From the NCBI RefSeq assembly GCF_009765875.1, contig NZ_LMUP01000009.1, positions 124,001 through 188,000 of the forward strand: a stretch of 64,000 bases of DNA, written 5' to 3'. How positions within the stretch are numbered: the first letter of the stretch is position 1; each line of letters opens with the position of its first letter. The notes beneath the pieces were generated by a model. That model did not search any database. It was not told the origin of the DNA and worked only from the letters and a program-made list of their open reading frames with translations. Origin of the DNA: Pedobacter sp. L105. GTDB taxonomy: Bacteria; Bacteroidota; Bacteroidia; Sphingobacteriales; Sphingobacteriaceae. Position numbers and translations under genes: made by a program. Positions 24,346-32,525 of the stretch are shown here, piece by piece.

Positions 24346-25773
24346 ATGGAAGACATTCACAATAAATATATAGGAACAAAGCAAAAGGCACTCGCCGTTA
24401 ACCTCGATAAAAAAATTTATGGCTCATTTGCGGAAATTGGTGCAGGCCAGGATGTGGCGGCTAATTTTTTTAAGTCAGGAGCTGCCGATGGTACGATTGC
24501 CAAAACCATGTCTGCCTATGATATGGCCTTTTCTGATGCTATTTATGGGGTTCAGCAAACCAAGAGATATGTAAGTGAGGAGCGTTTGATCTCTATGCTT
24601 GGTCACGAATATGACCTGTTAATTCAGCGTTTAGCCGCTAAGAGAGGTGATGATTCAACCTTTTTTGCTTTTGCGGATACCTTTTCGTCACTAAATTATT
24701 ATAAAACCAATGAAGGGCATGGCTGGATGGGTGTACGCTATCAGCAAGAACCTAATGGTGAATTTCATGATGTGGTACTGCACGTGAAACTCCTGGATAA
24801 TGACCATGGTTTACAGCACTCAGCGGTAGGTACCCTAGGGGTTAACTTGTTATATGCCTGTTTTAATTACCATAAATCGCCTTCAGTATTTATACTTTCC
24901 TTACTGGATGACCTGGGGCGCGACCGAATCCAGATAGATATGATCCGTTTTGAAGGTCCTGGTTTTAGTGAAGTTGACAACCGGCTGATGAGTTTGCACC
25001 TGGTGAAATTCGGTTTATCTGATGCGGCCGTATTTGGGCCTGACGGTAAAAACCTGCAGCCATCAGAAGTTTTATATAAAAAGCATATCATGATTGTCCG
25101 TGGCCGCTTCCGTCCGCTGATCAATATCCACATGGATATGATCAACACAGGGATCGAACGGTTTATGGAGGAGCCTGATGTTGATCCGTCTAAAGTGATT
25201 GTGGTTACAGAACTTACCTTGCAGTCCCTGAAAGAAAGAGGGGCTGATGAACTCGCTGAAATCAATGAGAAAGATTATTTAGACCGCGTGGACATTCTTT
25301 GTTCCATGGGACAAACGGTTTTAATCTCCAATTTTCACGAATATTATAAATTGGTCGCTTATTTATCGAAGATCACCAGTCTTAAAATGGGCGTTGTACT
25401 GGGCTATCCCAACCTGGAATTTATTTTTAACGAAGAGCATTATAAGAGCCTTCAGGGTGGCATCCTGGAAGCCTTTGCAACGCTGTTCAGCAGAAAAGTA
25501 AAACTCTTTATCTATCCTACTTTAGGAGATGGAATAGTCTATAATTCCAAAAGATTTTTTCCGCCTCCTCACCTGATAGACTTGTTTGAGTATTTGATTG
25601 CAAATGATAAAATTGCGGATATACTAAACTATAACGTGAATAATCTTCACGTGCAGACTGATTCAGTACTCGAATTGGTTAAGCAAAATGCACTTGGCTG
25701 GGAAGAATATGTACCAGAGAAAGTGGCCGCATTAATTAAAGAAAGATCCTTGTTTGGATTTTCTGTGGCTTAA
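24346..25773 (+). CDS. Conserved Bacteroidota protein of unknown function (475 aa)
   Basis: A cytosolic protein without signal peptide or membrane segments. It begins with NKYIGTKQKALAVNLDKKIYGSFAEIGAGQDVA and continues with DGTIAKTMSAYDMAFSDAIYG; the alternating strands and helices suggest an alpha/beta fold, and EIGAGQDVA resembles a glycine-rich nucleotide-binding turn. The C-terminal half (VVLGYPNLEFIFNEEHY, KLFIYPTLGDGIVYNSKRFFPP) has strand-turn pieces seen in nucleotide- or cofactor-binding proteins. I believe homologues are widespread in Bacteroidota but cannot assign a reaction. It is divergent from the amylase (332-base gap) and precedes the phytoene synthase-like gene with a perfect palindrome between them. 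Confidence 0.7.
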   Translation: MEDIHNKYIGTKQKALAVNLDKKIYGSFAEIGAGQDVAANFFKSGAADGTIAKTMSAYDMAFSDAIYGVQQTKRYVSEERLISMLGHEYDLLIQRLAAKRGDDSTFFAFADTFSSLNYYKTNEGHGWMGVRYQQEPNGEFHDVVLHVKLLDNDHGLQHSAVGTLGVNLLYACFNYHKSPSVFILSLLDDLGRDRIQIDMIRFEGPGFSEVDNRLMSLHLVKFGLSDAAVFGPDGKNLQPSEVLYKKHIMIVRGRFRPLINIHMDMINTGIERFMEEPDVDPSKVIVVTELTLQSLKERGADELAEINEKDYLDRVDILCSMGQTVLISNFHEYYKLVAYLSKITSLKMGVVLGYPNLEFIFNEEHYKSLQGGILEAFATLFSRKVKLFIYPTLGDGIVYNSKRFFPPPHLIDLFEYLIANDKIADILNYNVNNLHVQTDSVLELVKQNALGWEEYVPEKVAALIKERSLFGFSVA

Positions 25774-25815
25774 TCAAATCCAGAATTTCCTCTTTATAAT
25801 TCATTCATAGCGAGC

Positions 25816-25839
25816 ATTCCTTATCAATTGATAAGGAAT
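25816..25839. terminator. Perfect 24-bp palindrome after the 475-aa gene
   Basis: The halves ATTCCTTATCAA and TTGATAAGGAAT meet without a spacer, 43 bases past the stop at 25773, followed by TTTATG. It may fold as a terminator or serve as a dimeric protein site for the downstream gene cluster; position allows either. Confidence 0.5.
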
Positions 25840-25992
25840 TTTATGTGATATCATTACCTTAAACAAAATAGGAATATCATCTTTTTATTTGATACGTCAA
25901 CGTACATTATTGTTATATTTAAAACAAATATGTACTAGTTGTGTTGCATTTAATAACACATGGTGCAATCTAAAAACACACCAACGGTATTA

Positions 25993-26829
25993 ATGAAAGA
26001 GAGATTTGACCTATTATCTGCTATCTGCAGCAAGGAGACGACCAGGCTTTACAGCACCAGTTTTTCAATGGGTATTTATTTTTTAAATAAAGAAATACGC
26101 CAGCCAATCTATGCAATTTATGGCTTCGTAAGGCTGGCCGACGAGATCGTTGACAGCTTCCATAATTATCCCAAATCTACGATGCTGGAGGAACTTAAGA
26201 AAGACTGTTTTCTGGCCATTGAGCGGGGGATCAGTATCAATCCTGTGCTCAACTCCTTTCAACAGGTTGTTAATCAGTACGGTATTGAACATCAGTTGAT
26301 CAGCCTGTTTCTAAAAAGTATGGAAATGGACCTGGCCGAGCAGGACTATACGATGGAAAAATATGAAGAATATATACTGGGTTCTGCACAGGTAGTTGGG
26401 CTGATGTGTCTTCATGTTTTTACAAATGGTAATCAGGACGATTTTGAACGCCTGCGTTTGCCGGCAATGAAACTGGGTTCTGCTTTTCAGAAAGTGAATT
26501 TTTTAAGGGACGTAAATGCAGATTATCAGGAACTGAGCCGTTCTTATTTTCCGGATGTAAATCTGTCTGCCTTTTCTGATGCGGACAAAAGTAAAATCGA
26601 ACAGGATATCCACCAAGAGTTTAAAGAAGCCTTAAATGGGATCAGAGAATTACCGCGTTCCTGTAAAAAGGGCGTTTATCTGGCTTATGTTTACTATCAT
26701 CATCTGTTCCGGAAAATTGGTAAGGCCCCTGCGGAGCGGGTGATGTCTGAAAGGATACGGGTTTCAAACGGTTACAAATTCTGGCTGATGTTTGATTCCC
26801 TGGTGCGTTATAAACTGAATGTGATGTAA
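25993..26829 (+). CDS. Phytoene/squalene synthase family protein
   Basis: From MKERFDLLSAICSKETTRL (25993) the protein has 278 residues; the frame can begin at 25960. Family features: YSTSFSMGIYFL, the first aspartate motif GFVRLADEIVD (Asp50 and Asp54 here), and the second FLRDVNADYQE (Asp173, Asp177), followed by the SRSYFPDVNL block. These residues bind the diphosphate-magnesium of two prenyl diphosphates in head-to-head condensation. The likely product is phytoene (carotenoid) or squalene. No desaturase sits beside it, so the pathway is open. It begins a rightward series with the SDR, flavin reductase and FAD enzyme. Confidence 0.88.
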   Translation: MKERFDLLSAICSKETTRLYSTSFSMGIYFLNKEIRQPIYAIYGFVRLADEIVDSFHNYPKSTMLEELKKDCFLAIERGISINPVLNSFQQVVNQYGIEHQLISLFLKSMEMDLAEQDYTMEKYEEYILGSAQVVGLMCLHVFTNGNQDDFERLRLPAMKLGSAFQKVNFLRDVNADYQELSRSYFPDVNLSAFSDADKSKIEQDIHQEFKEALNGIRELPRSCKKGVYLAYVYYHHLFRKIGKAPAERVMSERIRVSNGYKFWLMFDSLVRYKLNVM

Positions 26830-26893
26830 AGCAGTTTTCCTCTAAATCTGTAATCTCATTTGCTTGAAATGACGTTAATAAATTATATAAATC

Positions 26894-27610
26894 ATGAATT
26901 TTAAAGGAAAAAACGTACTAGTTGCAGGTGGAAGCTCGGGTATTGGGTTATCGCTTGTGAAATTATTGAGTGAACAGGGGGCGGCAGTGTATGTAATTTC
27001 GAGAACGATAGCTGAAGACTGGCCTGAAGATATTCATCATATTGCGCTGGACATCACCGGAAATCTGGATGCGTTAACTGATTTTTTACCCGATCAGCTT
27101 CATGGTTTGGTTTACGCTATTGGTAGTATTAACCTCAAACCGTTTAACAGGCTGAAAGAAGAAGATTTTTTAAAGGATTACAGGCTCAACGTGCTTGGAG
27201 CTGCAAAGACCATTCAGTATGCCCTTAAATCTTTAAAGAATGCCGGTGCTGCATCGGTAGTGCTGATTAGTTCTGTTGCTGCAAGAATAGGTATGCCTTA
27301 TCACGCCAGTGTATCGGCAGCTAAGGCTGCAGTGGAAGGATTGGCCTTATCACTTGCCGCAGAACTGGCTTCTTCAAAAATAAGGGTCAATGTGGTAGCT
27401 CCTTCATTGACTGATACGCCCATGGCCCAGCAGTTGCTGAACACGCCAGAAAAACGAGAAGCTTCAGCAAAAAGACATTCTTTAGGTAGTTATGGGCAAC
27501 CTGAAGATATCAGTCAGTCTATCGTATTTTTACTTTCTGAAGGAAGCAGCTGGATGACTGGCCAGGTAATTGGTATAGATGGAGGATTGGGTAAAATAAA
27601 AACAATTTGA
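26894..27610 (+). CDS. SDR-type oxidoreductase with degenerate active site
   Basis: A 238-residue short-chain dehydrogenase. The cofactor motif AGGSSGIG (11-18) is intact, and VVLISSVAARIG supplies the catalytic Ser near 126-127. In the YxxxK motif, Lys144 is present in VSAAKAAVEGL but the Tyr position is Val140, so the proton donor is missing. The C-terminal block VAPSLTDTPM and the final MTGQVIGIDGG are standard. It may bind NAD(P)H without ordinary dehydrogenase activity, or use another residue. It is cotranscribed with the flavin reductase gene that starts one base after its stop. Confidence 0.88.
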   Translation: MNFKGKNVLVAGGSSGIGLSLVKLLSEQGAAVYVISRTIAEDWPEDIHHIALDITGNLDALTDFLPDQLHGLVYAIGSINLKPFNRLKEEDFLKDYRLNVLGAAKTIQYALKSLKNAGAASVVLISSVAARIGMPYHASVSAAKAAVEGLALSLAAELASSKIRVNVVAPSLTDTPMAQQLLNTPEKREASAKRHSLGSYGQPEDISQSIVFLLSEGSSWMTGQVIGIDGGLGKIKTI

Positions 27611-27611
27611 C

Positions 27612-28256
27612 ATGAAAAGCATTAACAGTGACCAAATCTCTGAACTGGACAAATACTATCGTATTAACCTGATCAACAGCTTAACGGGTTACAAATCGCT
27701 CAACCTGGTAGGCACCAGTAATACAAACGGGGTTACCAACCTTTGCATCGTAAGTTCAGTATTTCACCTGGGTTCTAATCCTCCGCTCTTCGGAATGGTG
27801 ATCCGTCCTGAGCGTGAACATAATGATACACTAAAAAATATCAAAGCAGTGGGTCAGTATACGCTAAATAACGTTTTACCAGAATTTTATAAACAGGCAC
27901 ATCAAACCAGTGCCAGTTATCCGGCAGGAGTTTCAGAATTTGACGAATGCGGTTTTAAAAAAATCTACACCGAGAAGTTTAAAGCACCTTTTGTAGGTCA
28001 GTCTACGGTAAGGGTAGGGTTGGAACTGCGGGAAACTATCGATATGGAGATCAATGGTACCACTATCGTGATTGGAGAAGTAGTGCATATTTTAGTTGAT
28101 GACCCGCTGATCGAGGAGGATGGATTTGTAGATCATATACAGGCAGAAACCATGACTTTAACAGGTTTAGACAGTTATTATCTTCCAAAACCTGTTGGGC
28201 GTTTAACTTATGCCAAACCAGGGATTGAACCTAAGGAACTAACAATTAAAAGATAA
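27612..28256 (+). CDS. Flavin reductase-like FMN-binding domain protein
   Basis: A 214-residue protein with the split-barrel flavin-reductase pattern: IVSSVFHLGSNPPLFGMVIRP followed by TLKNIKAVGQYTLNNVLPEF and a C-terminal IGEVVHILVDD. Such proteins bind FMN and either reduce it with NAD(P)H or serve other redox roles. It is cytosolic. It sits between the Tyr-less SDR (1 base before) and the FAD enzyme (5 bases after), which makes a three-gene translational unit; the three probably act on one redox step, perhaps of a carotenoid or quinone-like compound (inference). Confidence 0.82.
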   Translation: MKSINSDQISELDKYYRINLINSLTGYKSLNLVGTSNTNGVTNLCIVSSVFHLGSNPPLFGMVIRPEREHNDTLKNIKAVGQYTLNNVLPEFYKQAHQTSASYPAGVSEFDECGFKKIYTEKFKAPFVGQSTVRVGLELRETIDMEINGTTIVIGEVVHILVDDPLIEEDGFVDHIQAETMTLTGLDSYYLPKPVGRLTYAKPGIEPKELTIKR

Positions 28257-28261
28257 TTTTT

Positions 28262-29515
28262 ATGGACCAGGAAAAAGACGCCGATGTAATCATCATTGGA
28301 GGCGGATTAGCGGGCTTAACAGCGGCTAAAGTGCTGAAAATGGCAGGTAAGTTGGTCAAAGTTCTCGAAGCTTCAGATGCAATTGGAGGAAGGGTGAGGA
28401 CAGATGTGGTCGACGGTTTTTTGCTGGACCGTGGCTTTCAGGTATTGTTAACTGCTTACCCGGAAGCAAAACGTTTTCTGGATTATGAAGCATTAGATCT
28501 GCGTCCGTTTAATCCCGGTGCCCTGATTTTAAATGCTGAAGGAACAACGGAAATTGGTGATCCCTTAAGAAGACCATCATCTTTATTTAAGACGTTGTTA
28601 TCTCCCGCGGGAACACTACCAGATAAGCTGCGGATGCTGCGTTTGAAGTTAAAGCTGGCGGCCAAAGAAATTGATGCGATATTTGCTGAAGAGGAAACTA
28701 CCACTATGGCCTATCTTCAGGCTTTTGGTTTTAGCGATAGGATGATCAGCCAGTTCTTCAAACCATTCATGACCGGTATTTTTCTGGAAGACAAACTAAC
28801 CACTTCCAGCAGGATGTTTGAGTTTGTATTTAAAATGTTCAGTGAAGGCGATGCGGCTATTCCTGCCAAAGGAATGGGGATGATCCCTTTGCAGCTGGCT
28901 CAGGACCTTTCTTCCTCAGAGTTGTTCCTGAACGAAAGTGTGACTGCTATTGAGGGCAATCAGGTAAAAACCAGGTCCGGGAATATTTATTGCGCTGCGT
29001 ATATATTAATCGCAACCGACCAGCTTCATTTACCTCCACCACACCAGCAGCTAACGGCTTCTTTTCAATCTGTAACCAATATCTATTTTACTGCTAAAAA
29101 TCCTCCTTTCAAAAACCCAATTATTGCTTTAAATACCTTACCCGGAAAGCTGGTGAACAATATAGCCGTGATAGATCAGGTGTCTCCTGCTTATTCTACC
29201 AATGGAGAAGCGCTGATCTCTGTTTCCCTGGTGGGTGATTTTTCGAAAGAAGATGTGGTCTCGCTCCAGTCCAAAGCAATCAAAGAGCTGTCTGGCTGGT
29301 ATCCCGATGCTATAAACTGGAAACATTTAAGGACTTATCAGATCAGATATGCGCTGCCAAATGATGATCATATCACTAATGATTTGTCGCGGGAAGCCTT
29401 ACAGTTAGATGAGCACTGTTTTATCTGTGGTGATCATTTAATGAATGGGTCTATCAATGCAGCCATGAAAAGCGGAAGGCTGGCCGCCGAAGCGATCATC
29501 AGTCAAATGAGTTAG
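28262..29515 (+). CDS. FAD-dependent amine oxidase/phytoene desaturase-superfamily oxidoreductase
   Basis: A 417-residue flavoprotein. The dinucleotide-binding motif DVIIIGGGLAGLTAA (9-23) and the following LEASDAIGGRVRTD are those of the amine-oxidase/protoporphyrinogen-oxidase/CrtI superfamily. The C-terminal FICGDHLMNGSINAAMKSG is the second FAD-binding segment, and AAMKSGRLAAEAI its usual ending. The enzyme is shorter than CrtI (about 490) and lacks obvious membrane helices. Reactions range from amine oxidation to desaturation; given the phytoene synthase nearby, an isoprenoid substrate is possible but unproven. Confidence 0.85.
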   Translation: MDQEKDADVIIIGGGLAGLTAAKVLKMAGKLVKVLEASDAIGGRVRTDVVDGFLLDRGFQVLLTAYPEAKRFLDYEALDLRPFNPGALILNAEGTTEIGDPLRRPSSLFKTLLSPAGTLPDKLRMLRLKLKLAAKEIDAIFAEEETTTMAYLQAFGFSDRMISQFFKPFMTGIFLEDKLTTSSRMFEFVFKMFSEGDAAIPAKGMGMIPLQLAQDLSSSELFLNESVTAIEGNQVKTRSGNIYCAAYILIATDQLHLPPPHQQLTASFQSVTNIYFTAKNPPFKNPIIALNTLPGKLVNNIAVIDQVSPAYSTNGEALISVSLVGDFSKEDVVSLQSKAIKELSGWYPDAINWKHLRTYQIRYALPNDDHITNDLSREALQLDEHCFICGDHLMNGSINAAMKSGRLAAEAIISQMS

Positions 29516-29596
29516 ATAATCTGTGAGAAAATTTATCAATAGTTAACTTTTGTTGCACCACAATCACAAAAAATGGTATAACAACATAAAAGATCT

Positions 29597-29604
29597 TAAT
29601 TTTG
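29597..29604 (+). promoter_or_regulatory. Candidate -7 box for the winged-helix regulator gene
   Basis: TAATTTTG matches TAnnTTTG and lies 29 bases before the ATG at 29633. No TTG is found at the usual -33 spacing. Confidence 0.3.
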
Positions 29605-29632
29605 GTCGCTCTGGCATTAATCCTGAAATATT

Positions 29633-30316
29633 ATGAAATCATATCACCTTATTCATCAATTAATCACTTTGGTAGAACAACTGGAGGAAGAACAAAAGGG
29701 ACAGGAGATTTCTATACAGGATTTTGCAGGTTTTCTGATTAACCACTTGGGGAGTCCTGATACAAAATTGGTGAATGATGAGGTGAGATTTGGGGCAAGT
29801 GAAGGGGCTGCACTGGATATTGCCTATCAGCTGGATAATAATATCGGCAGATTATTTGTGTTTATGAGCCGTTATGCGAAATCGTATATCAAAAAAGCGC
29901 TGGAAGGAACACCACTGCAAACGGGGGAAGACTTTACAGGGCTTGCTATCCTGCTTACGCATGATCATTTGTCTAAAAGTGAGCTGATCAGCTATAATTT
30001 ACAGGAGAAAACTTCAGGTTCGGAAGTGATCAGGCGTTTGATTACTGCGGGTTTGGTCAAACAATGGGATAACTTAAAAGATAAACGCGGTAAGCAAATC
30101 GGCATTACTGAAGAGGGAAAGACATTGTTGTACCAGGTATTCAAAGATATGAACAATGTAGGTAAAATGATCACCGGCAGATTAACCGTTGCTGAAAAAT
30201 TAACCCTGCAATATCTGCTTCAAAAACTCGAGGACTTCCATTATGAGCATTATGAAAAGAAAACAATCCAAACTAAGGAAGATTTGAAAACATTTGCTGA
30301 AGATAAACAGGATTAG
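29633..30316 (+). CDS. MarR-like winged-helix regulator
   Basis: A 227-residue protein. Residues about 110-200 form a winged helix: TGLAILLTHDHLSKSELISYNLQEKTSGSEVIRRL followed by the wing DKRGKQIGITEEGKTLLY, which is the MarR signature. The N-terminal 80 residues are an extra helical region, longer than a standard MarR (about 150). A C-terminal acidic/lysine tail follows. It lies 117 bases past the FAD enzyme gene and has its own -7 box, so it may regulate the cluster; no ligand is suggested by sequence. Confidence 0.82.
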   Translation: MKSYHLIHQLITLVEQLEEEQKGQEISIQDFAGFLINHLGSPDTKLVNDEVRFGASEGAALDIAYQLDNNIGRLFVFMSRYAKSYIKKALEGTPLQTGEDFTGLAILLTHDHLSKSELISYNLQEKTSGSEVIRRLITAGLVKQWDNLKDKRGKQIGITEEGKTLLYQVFKDMNNVGKMITGRLTVAEKLTLQYLLQKLEDFHYEHYEKKTIQTKEDLKTFAEDKQD

Positions 30317-30360
30317 ACCAATTGATCTTAACTTTATACCCGTCATTCATCTTAAAGTAA

Positions 30361-30690
30361 TTGAATAATTTCCTTTTTATTTGTAGCCGAAACCAATGGC
30401 GAAGCAGAACCGCTGAAGATATTTTTAAGCTTATTGAAGTTTTGAATGTTCGTTCAGCTGGTACCTCAAATTCAGCACGTATCAAGGTGAATGAAAAATT
30501 GCTGGCATGGGCAGATTTGATATTCGTAATGGAAAAACATCACAAACAATGGCTGATTCAGAAATATCCTGCTATAATGTCCGGTAAGCAGGTTGTCATA
30601 TTGGAAATCCCTGATGAATACCAGTACATGGATATCGAATTGGTGGGTATGCTGGAAAGATCAATTGAACCTTATTTGCCTGTTTCTTAA
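30361..30690 (+). CDS. Low-molecular-weight protein tyrosine phosphatase-like protein
   Basis: A 109-residue protein translated from a TTG start. The N-terminal FLFICSRNQWRSRTAE contains the P-loop C-x5-R (Cys8 to Arg14) of the small tyrosine-phosphatase fold, in the variant CSRNQWRS typical of the short predicted phosphatases (COG4551-like) rather than classical LMW-PTP (CxGNICRS). DLIFVMEKHH is also conserved in that subfamily. It is shorter than the 150-residue classic enzymes and lacks the C-terminal DPY loop, so activity and substrate are uncertain. Confidence 0.78.
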   Translation: MNNFLFICSRNQWRSRTAEDIFKLIEVLNVRSAGTSNSARIKVNEKLLAWADLIFVMEKHHKQWLIQKYPAIMSGKQVVILEIPDEYQYMDIELVGMLERSIEPYLPVS

Positions 30691-30765
30691 CCTAATTTAG
30701 CTTATTCAATTTATTAAATTGAAACCAAATTGGATATATGTTGTTTTTTATCAAAATCTCAAATT

Positions 30766-31020
30766 ATGGAACCTACTGAACAAGAACGCCTGGATGCAGA
30801 CAATAAATTAATACTTTCGGCAGAACAGGAATCAGCAAAAGCTGAAAAACCAATCAATGAAGAAGTGAACAGTGGTTACAATTCAGCTGATGATACTGGC
30901 AACAGCAATGAAGATCTGGACTTAGATCCGAATGATGATCCTGACACCAATGTGGACGAATATGATCTCGAAGCTTTGAACGGTGAGGATCTGGATGACG
31001 ATGGGACTGACTTTTCGTAA
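30766..31020 (+). CDS. Small acidic protein (84 aa)
   Basis: From MEPTEQERLDADNKL (30766) the protein is 84 residues; the open frame reaches back to 30730, giving an unlikely cysteine-rich extension. More than a third of its residues are Asp or Glu, with a tail rich in DLDPNDDPD and EDLDDDGTD. It is likely disordered and may bind divalent metal, though no EF-hand loop is complete. Similar short acidic proteins are common in Pedobacter. It is convergent with the MFS gene and has no clear partner. Confidence 0.6.
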   Translation: MEPTEQERLDADNKLILSAEQESAKAEKPINEEVNSGYNSADDTGNSNEDLDLDPNDDPDTNVDEYDLEALNGEDLDDDGTDFS

Positions 31021-31041
31021 TAAGGCTGATCAATCTCAAAA

Positions 31042-32412
31042 TTAAACAGGTTTTAAGTAGCGAAAAAGTAAAACAGCGATCAGCACTGCACCGGTTATAG
31101 AAATCATTGCGCTTATGCTAACAGCATGAAGGATAGAAGCATCACCACCAGCGGCTACAGATCCAAATACTGCAACACCTATCGCACCAGCTGCCTGCCT
31201 TGCTGTGTTTAATGCGGCAGAAGCTGTACCGGATAGGGATTTATCTACACTGGCCAATATTCCATTGATCATAGAAGGAACTGCTAATCCCATACCTATA
31301 GGGATAATTAAAAACGGAAGTAACAGCTGCCAGTAAGGCGTATCTGCTTTAGCAATAAATAAACCGGCGAAACCAGCTATGAATAAGGTGAGCCCAATGA
31401 GGATAGGTACCCGTATCCCATATCGGTTGATAATTCTGCCACTCGCCAAATTAGAGATTACAAACCCTACTGTTAGAGGCAGAAAAGCAAGCCCCGCCGT
31501 AAGCGAGGGGTAGTGCAGTACATTTTGCAGGTACAAACTCAGTATGAAAACCGTTCCATAATAAGCGCCGTTTAAAACAGCACCCAGCAATAGAAGAGTG
31601 TTAAATGTTGAAGAGCGAAAAAGATGCAGGGGCAGCATGGGATGGGGAACTTTTTTTTCGATATATAAAAATAAGCTTAACATAATGGCACTGAAGATCA
31701 GGCCTCCAAACACCAGGGGATTTTCAAAACCCCATTTTGGCCATTCAATGATCACAGCAATCAGTGTAGTGATCGATAACATCCATGCAATCTGGCCGGC
31801 GAAATCAAACTTTTTATTTACAGGGGTATGCTGCTGTCTAAGTTTTATACTTAATAAAATACCGGCCACACAGATAGGGGCATTTACAAAGAAGATAAAC
31901 CGCCAGTTACTGATTTCTATTAGCAGGCCTCCTACAATAGGGCCAGCCGCAATTGCTGCACTGCCTGCTGCGGTCCATAGTCCTATGGCACGGGTGCGTT
32001 TTGCCGGATCATGTGCAAAAGCCTGGTTTAAGATGGCCAGTGAACTGGGGATCATCGTAGCAGCACCTAAGCCCTGCAAAACCCTAAAGCTGATCAGGCT
32101 ATTTGCATTCCAGGCGAAGCCACATCCTACAGAGGCCACGCCAAAAATAAACATACCCAGCTGGAAAATTCTCTTCGCACCTAAAAGATCACTAATGCTG
32201 CCTGCAGAAAGCATCAATACTGCGAAGGCTAGTGTATAGGCATCAATGATCCATTGCAGCGTACTGATACTGGCCTGGTAAGTGTGTGCAATTTGTGGCA
32301 GTGCAATATTTACAATGGATACATCCAGCTGAGCAACTACAAAGGCAAGGCTTGTGATTGTTACTATCCAGCCAAAAGAAATTACAGAAGGAGTTTTAGT
32401 GGTTTCGCTCAT
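31042..32412 (-). CDS. MFS drug/proton antiporter (DHA2 type)
   Basis: A 456-residue inner-membrane transporter. The first helix has the DHA2 pattern FVVAQLDVSIVNIALPQI; motif A reads SAGSISDLLGAKRIF, and motif C GSAAIAAGPIVGGLLIE marks an antiporter. Fourteen helices can be drawn. The family exports drugs and other toxic compounds. It is divergent from a Crp-family regulator starting at 32526, which may control it. Confidence 0.92.
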   Translation of the reverse strand: MSETTKTPSVISFGWIVTITSLAFVVAQLDVSIVNIALPQIAHTYQASISTLQWIIDAYTLAFAVLMLSAGSISDLLGAKRIFQLGMFIFGVASVGCGFAWNANSLISFRVLQGLGAATMIPSSLAILNQAFAHDPAKRTRAIGLWTAAGSAAIAAGPIVGGLLIEISNWRFIFFVNAPICVAGILLSIKLRQQHTPVNKKFDFAGQIAWMLSITTLIAVIIEWPKWGFENPLVFGGLIFSAIMLSLFLYIEKKVPHPMLPLHLFRSSTFNTLLLLGAVLNGAYYGTVFILSLYLQNVLHYPSLTAGLAFLPLTVGFVISNLASGRIINRYGIRVPILIGLTLFIAGFAGLFIAKADTPYWQLLLPFLIIPIGMGLAVPSMINGILASVDKSLSGTASAALNTARQAAGAIGVAVFGSVAAGGDASILHAVSISAMISITGAVLIAVLLFRYLKPV

Positions 32413-32514
32413 ATTATTCGTGCCGTAATTTAATCCATTTAGCTTGCGAAAGTACGGATCATCAGGGACAATAGTACTACCAATTCCGCTGTTCTTGTAC
32501 TCCCTAAAATTTTA

Positions 32515-32522
32515 TAATTTTG
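32515..32522 (+). promoter_or_regulatory. Candidate leaderless promoter of the Crp-like gene
   Basis: TAATTTTG fits the -7 consensus; TTG at 32495-32497 gives a 17-base spacer. The ATG at 32526 starts 3 bases after the box, so transcription would begin near or at the start codon. Confidence 0.45.
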
Positions 32523-32525
32523 ATT

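Noticed and set aside
24867..25265. 132-codon minus-strand frame inside the 475-aa gene
   Set aside because: Serine/arginine-rich antisense shadow with no domain.
31598..32239. 213-codon plus-strand frame inside the MFS gene
   Set aside because: It is a mirror frame on the antisense of a clear transporter, with no start context or domain.
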